Counted from the stretch's first letter, positions 1-5,526 are shown. The stretch: 7,540 nt of DNA from Alphaproteobacteria bacterium (GCA_022822125.1 JAJECF010000109.1:1-7540), one strand, 5' to 3'. A program made the numbers and translations. The notes: generated from the letters alone by a model not told the origin.

Positions 1-551
1 CCGTTCTCGGCATGGACGAGCGGCATGGCGCCGAGCGCGGCGCAGCGGCGGAACGACGCGAACATCTCGTCGTCGTCGATCATCAGCGCGCCCTTGTAGG
101 CCATGAAATGCTTGAAGGTGTTGATGCCGCGCCGGACGACCTCGGCCATCTCGTTGTGGATCTGCTCGTTCCAGTCGACGATGGCGCAGTGGTAGCCGAT
201 ATCGACGCAGATCTGGTCCTTCGACTTGGCGTCCCAGGAATCGACGGCGCTCAGGAGCGAGCCGTCCTCGCCCGGCAGCACGAAATCGACCAGCATGGTG
301 GTCCCGCCGGTTGCCGCCGCCCAGGTGCCGGACTCGAAGGTCTCGGCGGCGGTCGTGCCCATGAACGGCATTTCCAGATGCGTGTGCGGGTCGATGCCGC
401 CGGGGATCACATAGGCTTCGGAGGCGTCCACCACCTCGTCGCCTTTCAGGTTCTCTCCGATAGCGGCGATCTTCTCGCCCTCGACCAGGACATCGGCCTT
501 CCAGGTCCGGTCCGCCGTCAGGACCGTGCCGCCCTTGATGACTTTGCTCAT
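1..551 (-). CDS. hydA: Dihydropyrimidinase / D-hydantoinase, N-terminal 183 codons (3' end cut by window)
   Basis: Cytoplasmic cyclic amidohydrolase that opens dihydropyrimidine or 5-substituted hydantoin rings to N-carbamoyl amino acids. The visible part has the N-terminal beta-sandwich (residues 1-50), then the metal motif GGIDPHTHLEMP with His56 and His58, the segment FKHFMAYKG whose Lys153 matches the carboxylated bridging lysine of the family, and LVHAEN with metal-ligand His180. The frame stays open to the window edge; the family is usually about 460-490 residues, so well over half the gene lies outside. The ATG start at 551 is supported by GGAGG six bases upstream and by the typical opening MSKVIKGGTV. 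It lies 70 bp downstream of the carbamoylase gene on the same strand, so it is probably the third gene of an operon. Dihydropyrimidinase and hydantoinase cannot be told apart from this fragment; the carbamoylase neighbour fits either. The family assignment is firm, the substrate is inferred. Confidence 0.95.
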   Translation of the reverse strand, partial: MSKVIKGGTVLTADRTWKADVLVEGEKIAAIGENLKGDEVVDASEAYVIPGGIDPHTHLEMPFMGTTAAETFESGTWAAATGGTTMLVDFVLPGEDGSLLSAVDSWDAKSKDQICVDIGYHCAIVDWNEQIHNEMAEVVRRGINTFKHFMAYKGALMIDDDEMFASFRRCAALGAMPLVHAEN

Positions 552-621
552 TCGAGGCCTCCGCTACATCTCTCTCCCTGCACGGGCCGGCCGGGGCCGC
601 CCGCAGCCGCCGGGATCGGCC

Positions 622-1872
622 CTACTCCAGAAGCTCCGCGGTCTCCACCACCGCATGGAAGAGCACGTCGCAGCCCCTGGCGGCCCATTCCGGCGAGATT
701 TCCTCGGCTTCGTTGTGGCTCAGCCCGTCCACGCAGGGGCACATCACCATCGCCGCCGGCGCCACATCGTTGATCCAGCAGGCGTCGTGGCCGGCGCCCG
801 AGACGATATCCATGTGGGAATAGCCGAGCCGCTCGGCCGCATCGCGCACCGCCTTGACGCAGCCGTGGTGGAACTCGGGCGGGTCGAAGCTGCCGACGAT
901 CTCCGTCTCTATCCCGCAGCCCAGCGCCTCGCAGATCGCGGGCGCCTTCTCCTTGACCTCGGCCACCATGGCCTCCAGCGTCTCCAGGACATGGCTGCGG
1001 AAGTCGATAGTGCAGACGACCCGGCCGGGGATGATATTGCGCGAATTCGGATAGACATCGACATGCCCGATGGCGCCGACCGCATTGGGCTGGTGCTTCA
1101 TCGCCACCTCGTGGACCAGTTCGGTGATCTGCGCCAGCCCGCGCCCGGCATTGCGGCGCATCCGCATGGGCGTGGAGCCGGTATGGCTTTCCTTGCCCGT
1201 GATCCGGCACTCGATCCAGCGCAGCCCCTGGCCGTGGGTCACGACGCCGATATCGCGCTCCTCGGCTTCCAGGATCGGCCCTTGTTCGATATGCAGTTCG
1301 AAATAGGCGTGCATCTTCCGCGCGCCGACCTGTTCCTCGCCGCGCCAGCCTATACGTTCCAGCTCGTCGCCGAAGCGTTTGCCGTCCGCGTCCGTCAGGC
1401 CGTAGGCCCAGTCCTGGCTGTGGACGCCGGCGAAAACGCCCGAGGCCAGCATGGGCGGGGCGTAGCGGGTGCCTTCCTCATTGGTCCAGTTGATGACCAC
1501 GATCGGGCGCTTCGTCCTGATCCCCAGGTCATTGAGGGTCCGCACGATCTCGAGCCCGCCGAGCACGCCGAGCACGCCGTCATATTTGCCGCCGGTCGGC
1601 TGCGTATCGAGGTGGCTGCCGACAAAGACCGGCAGGGCGTCCGGGTCCGTCCCGGCCCGTGTCGCGAACATGTTGCCCATGCTGTCGAGGCCCATTTCGC
1701 AGCCGGCCGCCTCGCACCATTGCTGGAACAGCGCGCGGCCCTCGCCATCCTCATCCGTCAGCGTCTGGCGGTTGTTGCCGCCGGCGACGCCGGGGCCGAT
1801 CTTCGCCATGTCCATCAGGCTGTCCCAGAGCCGCTTGCCGTCGATTTTCAGGTTCTCTCCGGGGGCGGGCAT
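622..1872 (-). CDS. Zn-dependent N-carbamoyl-L-amino acid hydrolase / beta-ureidopropionase (M20 family amidase)
   Basis: Hydrolyses N-carbamoyl amino acids, or N-carbamoyl-beta-alanine, to the free amino acid, CO2 and ammonia. It is the step after the ring opening done by the downstream hydantoinase. The 416-residue product has the full binuclear metal set of the hydantoinase/carbamoylase family: GSHLDT (His87), GGKYDG (Asp98), NWTNEEGTR (Glu132/Glu133), ELHIEQGP (His194) and a C-terminal LSHNEAEE (His386). GKESHTGSTPM (His230) and FRSH (Arg292) fit the dimerisation/substrate-binding lid. Length is normal for the family. The ATG at 1872 is chosen because the frame upstream opens only with TTG and the extra residues look non-coding; its ribosome site is weak (GAGAG, ten bases upstream). 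It lies 84 bp after the luciferase-like gene, which leaves room for an internal promoter. AmaB-type L-carbamoylase and PydC-type beta-ureidopropionase cannot be separated by eye. Confidence 0.94.
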   Translation of the reverse strand: MPAPGENLKIDGKRLWDSLMDMAKIGPGVAGGNNRQTLTDEDGEGRALFQQWCEAAGCEMGLDSMGNMFATRAGTDPDALPVFVGSHLDTQPTGGKYDGVLGVLGGLEIVRTLNDLGIRTKRPIVVINWTNEEGTRYAPPMLASGVFAGVHSQDWAYGLTDADGKRFGDELERIGWRGEEQVGARKMHAYFELHIEQGPILEAEERDIGVVTHGQGLRWIECRITGKESHTGSTPMRMRRNAGRGLAQITELVHEVAMKHQPNAVGAIGHVDVYPNSRNIIPGRVVCTIDFRSHVLETLEAMVAEVKEKAPAICEALGCGIETEIVGSFDPPEFHHGCVKAVRDAAERLGYSHMDIVSGAGHDACWINDVAPAAMVMCPCVDGLSHNEAEEISPEWAARGCDVLFHAVVETAELLE

Positions 1873-1907
1873 GGGCGCTTCACTCTCTGGGTCGCGTGGC
1901 GAACCGG

Positions 1908-1936
1908 ACGCTATCAAGCTCCTTGGGCGGGTCAAG
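1908..1936 (-). promoter_or_regulatory. Candidate internal promoter/operator upstream of the carbamoylase gene
   Basis: On the minus strand the 84-bp gap contains TTGACC (1935-1930), a 16-base spacer and TAGCGT (1913-1908), about 35 bases before the carbamoylase ATG. TTGACC is a good -35 match, while TAGCGT is a poor -10. The same stretch is an imperfect dyad, CTTGACCCGCCCAAG (1936-1922), pairing at 5 of 7 positions. TTGACC also equals one half of the RutR pyrimidine-regulator site (TTGACCA-nn-TGGTCAA), but the other half is missing. It could therefore be a weak promoter, an operator, or chance. Confidence 0.22.
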
Positions 1937-1956
1937 CGTAAAGTCGAACGGTGCCG

Positions 1957-2958
1957 CTACCGGAACCGGGGAATGATCGACCTGCCATATTCGGCGATGA
2001 TGTCCTCCTCGTCCCCATTGTCGAGATAGATGTTGAACTGGGTGACGCCCGCCGTCCGGAGCTCCTCCAGCTTGGCGACATGCTCCTCCGGCGTGCCGAG
2101 CACGCTGAAGCCGTCGATCACGTCGTCGGTGATGAAGTCCAGATAGGCGTTGTCGCTCTGCCCGTGCTTCAGGTAGTCATAGCCTCTGCGGCCCTCGATA
2201 TAGGCCGTCAGAGAAGGCGGGATGTCCTCGCGGTCGGCGCCGTATCGCTCGACGATGTCGGCTACATGATTGCCGACCATGGCCGGAAACCAGCGGGTCG
2301 CGTCCCGGCATGTTTCCCGGTTGCCGAAATAGGCCGGTGCAGCGGACATGACGCGGTAGTTCGACATGTCCCGCCCTGCTTCCCTGCCGGCGGCGATCGC
2401 CTGGTCGGCGAGCCATTTGCAGATCGATGGCTCGGCGATCTGAAGCACAAGGCCGTCGCCGACGCGGCCCGCCGAGTTCAGGGCTTTCGGGCCATAGGCG
2501 GCGACCCAGACCGGGAGCTCATAGCCGGTCGCCCAGGGGAATTGCATCGGATTGGGCACATTGCCGTACTGGACTTCATCGCCGCGCACGAGAGCGCGGA
2601 CCACATGGATGAACTCCTCCATCCGGGCCAGAGAGGAGGGCCTGTTGCCCATGACGCGCACGGCGCTGTCGCCGCGGCCGACGCCGATGTCGAAGCGGTT
2701 GTCGGATTGCACAGCCAGCGAGCCGAAGAGCGAGGCCGCCGCGGACCAGTCCCGCGTGTTGGGATTGGTGACGCAAGGGCCGAAGCGGAGCGTCCGGGTG
2801 TGCTCCATGCACATGGCCATCGCCGGGTAGCTTTCGCGCCAGAGGATGTGGCTGTCGTAGAACCAGCAATAGGCGAAGCCTGCGTCCTCGGCCTGTTTCA
2901 CCAGCCTGCGCGCACGGTCGGGTTGCACGAATCCCTTGAAGGTAATGCCGAATTCCAT
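1957..2958 (-). CDS. LLM-class flavin/F420-dependent oxidoreductase, CPS_4043-like (TIGR03842-type)
   Basis: A 333-residue luciferase-like (TIM-barrel) oxidoreductase of the group related to methylenetetrahydromethanopterin reductase. Family features visible: start MEFGITFKGF, a lysine/aspartate-rich first helix (RRLVKQAEDAGF, 18-28), DSHILWRESYP (35-45), the cofactor-region motif CVTNPNTRDWS (62-72), NRFDIGVGRGDSAVR (87-101), LPVWVAAYGPKAL (148-160), and GRVGDGLVLQI (164-174). This resembles, from memory, the TIGR03842 subfamily, often found beside hydantoinase and carbamoylase genes; its reaction is, to my knowledge, unknown, and F420 use in proteobacteria is doubtful. The ATG at 2958 is decided by a near-perfect AAGGAGG five bases upstream. 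It is the first gene of the minus-strand operon, with the ureide hydrolases following, which suggests a redox step on a pyrimidine, hydantoin or related ureide. That role is inference; RutA, which attacks uracil, shares the fold but is a different subfamily. Confidence 0.9.
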   Translation of the reverse strand: MEFGITFKGFVQPDRARRLVKQAEDAGFAYCWFYDSHILWRESYPAMAMCMEHTRTLRFGPCVTNPNTRDWSAAASLFGSLAVQSDNRFDIGVGRGDSAVRVMGNRPSSLARMEEFIHVVRALVRGDEVQYGNVPNPMQFPWATGYELPVWVAAYGPKALNSAGRVGDGLVLQIAEPSICKWLADQAIAAGREAGRDMSNYRVMSAAPAYFGNRETCRDATRWFPAMVGNHVADIVERYGADREDIPPSLTAYIEGRRGYDYLKHGQSDNAYLDFITDDVIDGFSVLGTPEEHVAKLEELRTAGVTQFNIYLDNGDEEDIIAEYGRSIIPRFR

Positions 2959-2999
2959 CTTGCCCTCCTTAGCGGGTCGGCGGGCCGCCGCCGGCCGGA

Positions 3000-3029
3000 A
3001 CGTTAGTGCATTGCCGGTTCGTCCGCCAA
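3000..3029 (-). promoter_or_regulatory. Weak candidate promoter for the luciferase-like gene operon
   Basis: Reading the minus strand: TTGGCG (3029-3024), an 18-base spacer, then TAACGT (3005-3000), about 42 bases before the ATG at 2958. The match to a sigma-70-type consensus is only moderate. The -10-like box together with following bases (TAACGTTCCGG) resembles TAGCGTCCGG found upstream of the carbamoylase gene, which is the main reason to record it. Confidence 0.22.
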
Positions 3030-3062
3030 GCGGTCGGCCGCGCGCGGCGCAAGCGCAAAAGG

Positions 3063-3090
3063 TGGACAAGCGTGAATTGCCGCCTTTATC
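3063..3090 (+). promoter_or_regulatory. Candidate promoter for the FAD oxidoreductase gene
   Basis: TGGACA (3063-3068) matches the -35 consensus at five of six positions. After a 16-base spacer comes TTTATC (3085-3090), a weak -10. It lies in the least GC-rich part of the divergent intergenic region and 44 bases before the chosen ATG at 3135. The position is sensible, but the -10 is poor. Confidence 0.28.
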
Positions 3091-3134
3091 TTCCAACGCC
3101 TGTCTTCGGGAGGCGGGCGACGGGAAGGCCGCTC

Positions 3135-4418
3135 ATGGAAAGAGTCCTCAAGACCGATCCTTTCTGGTGGGAAGCCGCGCCGCGCCCCGATCCGGAGCCG
3201 GAAGACCTGCCGGCGCGGGCCGACGCCGTGGTGGTCGGCGCCGGATTTACGGGCCTCAGCGCAGCGCTCACGCTGGCGCGGGCCGGGCGGCGCGTCGCGG
3301 TGCTGGAGAAGGACAGGCCCGGCGAAGGCGCCTCGAGCCGCAATGGCGGCATCGCCAGCGGCAATCTCCGCCGCAGCTTCGGCGGCATGATCCGCGCCTG
3401 GGGGCTGGAGCGGGCGAAGACCGTGGAGGCGGAAGGACAGGCCGCGCGCGCGGACCTTGCGCGCTTCATCGAGGATGAGGGCATCGACTGCGACTGGAAG
3501 CCGACGGGGCGCTTCACCGGCGCGATGCGGCCGAAGCATTATGAGACCCTGGCGGCTGAATGCGAGCTTCTGAACCGCCATCTGGACTACGGGGCCTGGA
3601 TGGCGCCGAAGGCGGAGCAGCACCGGGAGATCGGCTCGGACCTCTATCACGGCGGCATGGTGCGCGAGGATATCGGCGGGCTGCATCCGGGCAAATTCCA
3701 CCAGGGGATACTCGACCGGGCGCTCGAAGCCGGCGTTTCCATCCATGCGCGCACGACCGTCCGGGCCGTGGAGGACGACAGCAGCCTGAAGCGCGTGCGG
3801 ACCGACCGGGGCAGCATCGCCGCCCCGCATGTCATCGTGGCCACCAACGGCTATACCGGCCGCGCGACGCCCTGGCTGCGCCGGCGCATCGTGCCGATCC
3901 CGAGCCAGATCGTCGCGACCGACCCGATCCCCAAAGACATGCTCGACCGGTTGATGCCGAAGCGCCGTATGCTGGGCGAAACGCGCAACCTCTACCACTA
4001 TTTCCGCCCCGCGCCCGACGACAGCCGCATCGTGTTCGGCGGCAGGGCGGGCGCGCTCACCGACAACGAATCCCGCAAGGCGCAGCGGCTGGGCGCAGGG
4101 CTCGCGCAGATCTTCCCGGAGCTCGCCGGCATCGGCATGACGCATTGCTGGTTCGGCTATACCGGCTTCACTTTTGACTTCATGCCGAAGCTGGTGGTGC
4201 GCAACGGCGTGCATTACGCCGCCGGTTTCTGCGGCTCGGGCGTGGTCTGGGCGCGCTGGCTCGGCATAAAGGCGGCTCAGAGCATTGTCGGCAACCGCGC
4301 GCCGGAAACGGCCTTCGCCGCCGGCGACTTCGCCACCCGCCCGCTCTATTACGGCCGCCCCTGGTTCCTGCCCTTCATGGTCGGCTGGTACGAACTCAAG
4401 GACCGGGCGGGGCTGTAG
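3135..4418 (+). CDS. FAD-dependent oxidoreductase of the DAO family (amine/amino-acid oxidase type)
   Basis: A soluble 427-residue flavoprotein of the D-amino-acid-oxidase fold (PF01266-type), whose relatives oxidise amino acids, glycine derivatives or gamma-glutamylputrescine. The dinucleotide fold is clear: AVVVGAGFTGLSAA (31-44, GxGxxG at 35-40) with Glu58 at the end of the second strand (VAVLEKD) for the ribose. ASSRNGGIASG (67-77) is the usual FAD-contacting loop. HVIVATNGYT (232-241) and the C-terminal FAD block YAAGFCGSGVVWARWLG (361-377) complete it. A WWEAAPRP opening (11-18) and the tail PLYYGRPWFLPFM are common in the PuuB-like branch. The ATG at 3135 is preferred to an upstream GTG at 3006 because family similarity starts here and GAAGG lies six bases before it. 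No membrane segment or signal peptide is seen. It is divergent from the ureide operon, so co-regulation is possible. The substrate cannot be read from sequence. Confidence 0.92.
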   Translation: MERVLKTDPFWWEAAPRPDPEPEDLPARADAVVVGAGFTGLSAALTLARAGRRVAVLEKDRPGEGASSRNGGIASGNLRRSFGGMIRAWGLERAKTVEAEGQAARADLARFIEDEGIDCDWKPTGRFTGAMRPKHYETLAAECELLNRHLDYGAWMAPKAEQHREIGSDLYHGGMVREDIGGLHPGKFHQGILDRALEAGVSIHARTTVRAVEDDSSLKRVRTDRGSIAAPHVIVATNGYTGRATPWLRRRIVPIPSQIVATDPIPKDMLDRLMPKRRMLGETRNLYHYFRPAPDDSRIVFGGRAGALTDNESRKAQRLGAGLAQIFPELAGIGMTHCWFGYTGFTFDFMPKLVVRNGVHYAAGFCGSGVVWARWLGIKAAQSIVGNRAPETAFAAGDFATRPLYYGRPWFLPFMVGWYELKDRAGL

Positions 4419-4425
4419 CGCCCCG
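4408..4425 (+). terminator. Short GC hairpin over the stop codon of the FAD gene (possible terminator)
   Basis: CGGGGC (4408-4413) and GCCCCG (4420-4425) form a perfect six-pair stem with a six-base loop that contains the TAG stop. No run of T follows, so it is at best a weak intrinsic terminator; it may act with the hairpin repeats downstream. Confidence 0.25.
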
Positions 4426-4522
4426 TCCGCCCCGACGGCCTCATACCAGCGGTTGTCGATCGGAACCGATGGCGCGACCCCTCCCTGTCGCAGCCCCGGA
4501 TCGCAGGCGACGCAATTTTCCC

Positions 4523-4562
4523 CGTCATCCCGGCCGGAGCGCAGCGGAGAGCCGGGACCTCG
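4523..4562. repeat. Dispersed hairpin repeat (GTCATCCCGGC...GCCGGGACCTC type)
   Basis: TCCCGGC (4528-4534) and GCCGGGA (4551-4557) form a seven-pair stem around a 16-base purine-rich loop. The phrase GTCATCCCGGC...GCCGGGACCTCG is, in my recollection, typical of intergenic repeats scattered through many alphaproteobacterial genomes. Only one copy is in this window, so its repeat status rests on that recollection. It may help end or stabilise transcripts of the gene on its left. Confidence 0.6.
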
Positions 4563-4590
4563 ACGCCATGGAGCGCGGGCGCACACCGCC

Positions 4591-4635
4591 CTTCGATACG
4601 CGCCCGCTGACGCGGTCGCTACTCAGGGTGAGGAA
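4591..4635 (-). repeat. Palindromic intergenic repeat, inverted copy
   Basis: Read on the minus strand this copy starts CCTCACCCTGAGTAGCG and ends CGCGTATCGAAG, matching the outer parts of the three direct copies at 4665-4770. Its centre is CCGC-GTCA-GCGG, a four-pair hairpin. Relative to the direct copy at 4665-4700 it carries two three-base insertions, one on each side of the central hairpin (4603-4605 and 4614-4616). Because it faces the direct copies across 29 bases, the two can pair into one long hairpin. Confidence 0.75.
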
Positions 4636-4664
4636 GGGATGGAGGCGCAGAACTCCCGCTGTTC

Positions 4665-4700
4665 TTCATCCTGAGTAGCGGCGTCAGCCGCGTATCGAAC
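4665..4700 (+). repeat. Palindromic intergenic repeat, direct copy 1
   Basis: Unit of 36 bases beginning TTCATCCTGAGTAGCGGC and ending CGTATCGAAC. Its centre is the hairpin GCGGC-GTCA-GCCGC. The outer parts are the same as in copies 2 and 3, but the central stem is sequence-swapped while still pairing. It abuts copy 2 with no spacer. Confidence 0.8.
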
Positions 4701-4735
4701 CTCATCCTGAGTAGCCGCGAAGCGGCGTATCGAAC
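4701..4735 (+). repeat. Palindromic intergenic repeat, direct copy 2
   Basis: Unit of 35 bases beginning CTCATCCTGAGTAGCCGC and ending GCGTATCGAAC, with central hairpin GCCGC-GAA-GCGGC. It is identical to copy 3 at 34 of 35 positions, which suggests recent tandem duplication. No variable spacer lies between the copies. Confidence 0.85.
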
Positions 4736-4770
4736 CTCATCCTGAGTAGCCGCGAAGCGGCGTATCGAAG
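4736..4770 (+). repeat. Palindromic intergenic repeat, direct copy 3
   Basis: Unit of 35 bases with the same central hairpin, GCCGC-GAA-GCGGC, as copy 2; the only difference is the last base (G instead of C). The bases after it, GACCTCA, restart the beginning of a further unit but then stop, so this is the edge of the tandem block. Confidence 0.85.
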
Positions 4771-4803
4771 GACCTCACCGGCGCAGCCCGCGCTGCACAA
4801 GGC

Positions 4804-4817
4804 TCCGGATATCCGGA
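4804..4817. repeat. 14-bp perfect palindrome TCCGGATATCCGGA
   Basis: A perfect two-fold symmetric sequence with no spacer. The word TCCGG recurs at 4804, 4812, 4823 and 4834, the last two within GTCCGGG repeated 11 bases apart. It could be a protein-binding site or a decayed hairpin repeat. It lies downstream of both neighbouring genes, which makes a promoter operator less likely. Confidence 0.4.
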
Positions 4818-4844
4818 ACAAGTCCGGGCACGGTCCGGGGCGGC

Positions 4845-4876
4845 GCAAAAAGGGGAAACCGGGCGGCATTTGCCCG
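4845..4876 (-). terminator. Candidate intrinsic terminator of the GST gene
   Basis: On the minus strand, 26 bases after the GST stop codon, CGGGC (4876-4872) and GCCCG (4864-4860) form a five-pair stem with a seven-base loop, followed by GTTTCCCC and TTTTT. The T run is eight bases away from the stem, so efficiency is uncertain. Position and order fit the end of the right-hand operon. Confidence 0.4.
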
Positions 4877-4902
4877 TGAGTTTCAACCCGGCGCCGCTCG
4901 TA

Positions 4903-5526
4903 TCAGACCTCCTGCGCCTTGAGGCCGCGCTGGACGGCGGGGCGCGCGGTCATGATGTCGAACCAGCGCTTCACATTGGGGAAGCGGTCGAAGTCGAGGT
5001 CGATCCACTCATAGCGGCAGGCCCAGGGATAGACGGCGATGTCGGCGATGGAATAGTCGTCGCAAAGGAAGTCGCGGCCCTCCAGCCGCCGGTCCATCAC
5101 GCCGTAGAGCCGGTAGGTCTCCTGGGTGTAGCGCTCGATGCCGTAGGGCACCTCCACCTTGGCGGCCCGGCGAAAATGGTGCGCCTGGCCCTGCATCGGC
5201 CCGACCCCGCCCATCTGCCACATCAGCCATTGCAGCACTTCGAGGCGCCGGCGCGGCTCCGCCGGCCAGAGCGGGCTGCCGGTCTTCTCGGCGAGGTAGA
5301 TCAGGATGGCGCCGCTCTCGAACAGCGAGATCGGCCCGCCGCCGGGCCCGTCGGGATCGACGATCGCCGGGATGCGGTTGTTGGGGCTGATCTTCAGGAA
5401 GTCGGGATGGAACTGCTCGTCCTTGCCGATATTGACCGGGTGCCACTGGTAGTCCAGCCCCAGCTCCTCCAGCATGATCGAGATCTTGCGCCCGTTGGAC
5501 GTGTTCCAGCTATGAAGATGAATCAT
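4903..5526 (-). CDS. yfcG: Glutathione S-transferase family protein, YfcG-like (Nu-class, disulfide-bond oxidoreductase type)
   Basis: A 207-residue cytoplasmic glutathione-binding enzyme. The N-terminal thioredoxin-like domain (about 1-85) has NTSNGRKISIMLEELGLDY, where Thr9 and Asn11 sit where E. coli YfcG uses Thr9/Asn11 around glutathione. PNNRIPAIVDPDG carries the cis-proline, and LFESGAILIYLAEKTG the conserved Glu-Ser that grips the gamma-glutamyl group. The helical C-terminal domain includes LQWLMWQMGGVGPMQGQAHHF, nearly the YfcG/YghU signature, and YSIADIAVYPW, the N-capping box. Length is close to YfcG (215). YfcG/YghU bind two glutathiones or GSSG and reduce disulfides, with little classical transferase activity. 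The ATG start fits the family N terminus exactly; the ribosome site (GGGGGAG) is distant and weak. It lies 50 bp after the Ldh-family gene on the same strand and is probably last in that operon. Confidence 0.93.
   Translation of the reverse strand: MIHLHSWNTSNGRKISIMLEELGLDYQWHPVNIGKDEQFHPDFLKISPNNRIPAIVDPDGPGGGPISLFESGAILIYLAEKTGSPLWPAEPRRRLEVLQWLMWQMGGVGPMQGQAHHFRRAAKVEVPYGIERYTQETYRLYGVMDRRLEGRDFLCDDYSIADIAVYPWACRYEWIDLDFDRFPNVKRWFDIMTARPAVQRGLKAQEV

Larger units (their letters stand above)
2959..3134. promoter_or_regulatory. Divergent intergenic region between the ureide operon and the FAD oxidase gene
   Basis: This 176-bp stretch separates two divergently transcribed genes, so promoters for both should lie here. 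It is mostly very GC-rich, with a slightly AT-richer pocket around 3055-3095. It carries the strong AAGGAGG ribosome site of the luciferase-like gene (2970-2964) and a GGGAAGG-like site before the FAD gene (about 3122-3128). Frames that open further into this region use GTG or TTG and lack family-like residues, so I treat it as non-coding. No clear long operator palindrome is visible. Candidate promoter boxes are listed separately. Confidence 0.6.
4419..4902. other. 484-bp gap between convergent genes, filled mostly with dispersed repeats
   Basis: No gene is supported here: the open frames that cross it are low-complexity, run over the repeats and have no family-like residues or credible ribosome sites. 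The stretch 4419-4520 is plain apart from a small ATCGG-AA-CCGAT dyad (4459-4470). From 4523 to 4770 there are two kinds of palindromic repeat, from 4804 to 4840 a palindrome and phased TCCGG words, and at 4860-4876 a hairpin that could end the gene on the right. The flanking genes point at each other, so transcription from both sides ends in this block. Confidence 0.75.

Noticed and set aside
1922..1936. RutR operator for pyrimidine control
   Set aside because: Only one half-site (TTGACC) is present; the required TGGTCAA half is absent, so it is kept only as a weak candidate regulatory site.
526..1941. Long plus-strand open frame (471 codons) over the carbamoylase gene
   Set aside because: It lies antisense to a gene with all catalytic motifs of its family; the predicted residues are Arg/Ala/His-rich with no recognisable domain, as expected from GC-rich codon bias on the opposite strand.
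1951..3006. Plus-strand open frame of 351 codons opposite the luciferase-like gene
   Set aside because: Antisense shadow of a well-supported gene; no family-like motifs.
2958..3096. Longer start for the luciferase-like protein (46 extra residues)
   Set aside because: The extension starts with TTG and is Arg/Ala-rich; the ATG at 2958 has an AAGGAGG at ideal distance and matches the family N terminus.
4459..4470. ATCGG-AA-CCGAT dyad as a terminator or operator
   Set aside because: The loop of two bases is too small for a stable hairpin with five pairs, no T run follows, and it lies downstream of the gene; a chance dyad is likely.
3003..4586. Minus-strand open frame of 527 codons opposite the FAD gene
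   Set aside because: Low-complexity translation, crosses the intergenic repeats, and no domain visible; the sense gene is clearly real.
4285..4674. Possible small plus-strand gene running from the FAD gene into the intergenic block
   Set aside because: It starts inside the FAD gene in another frame and reads through the repeats; no ribosome site or family-like sequence.
4665..4770. CRISPR array
   Set aside because: Repeats abut directly with no variable spacers, one further copy is inverted, and no cas gene is nearby; they match palindromic intergenic repeats instead.
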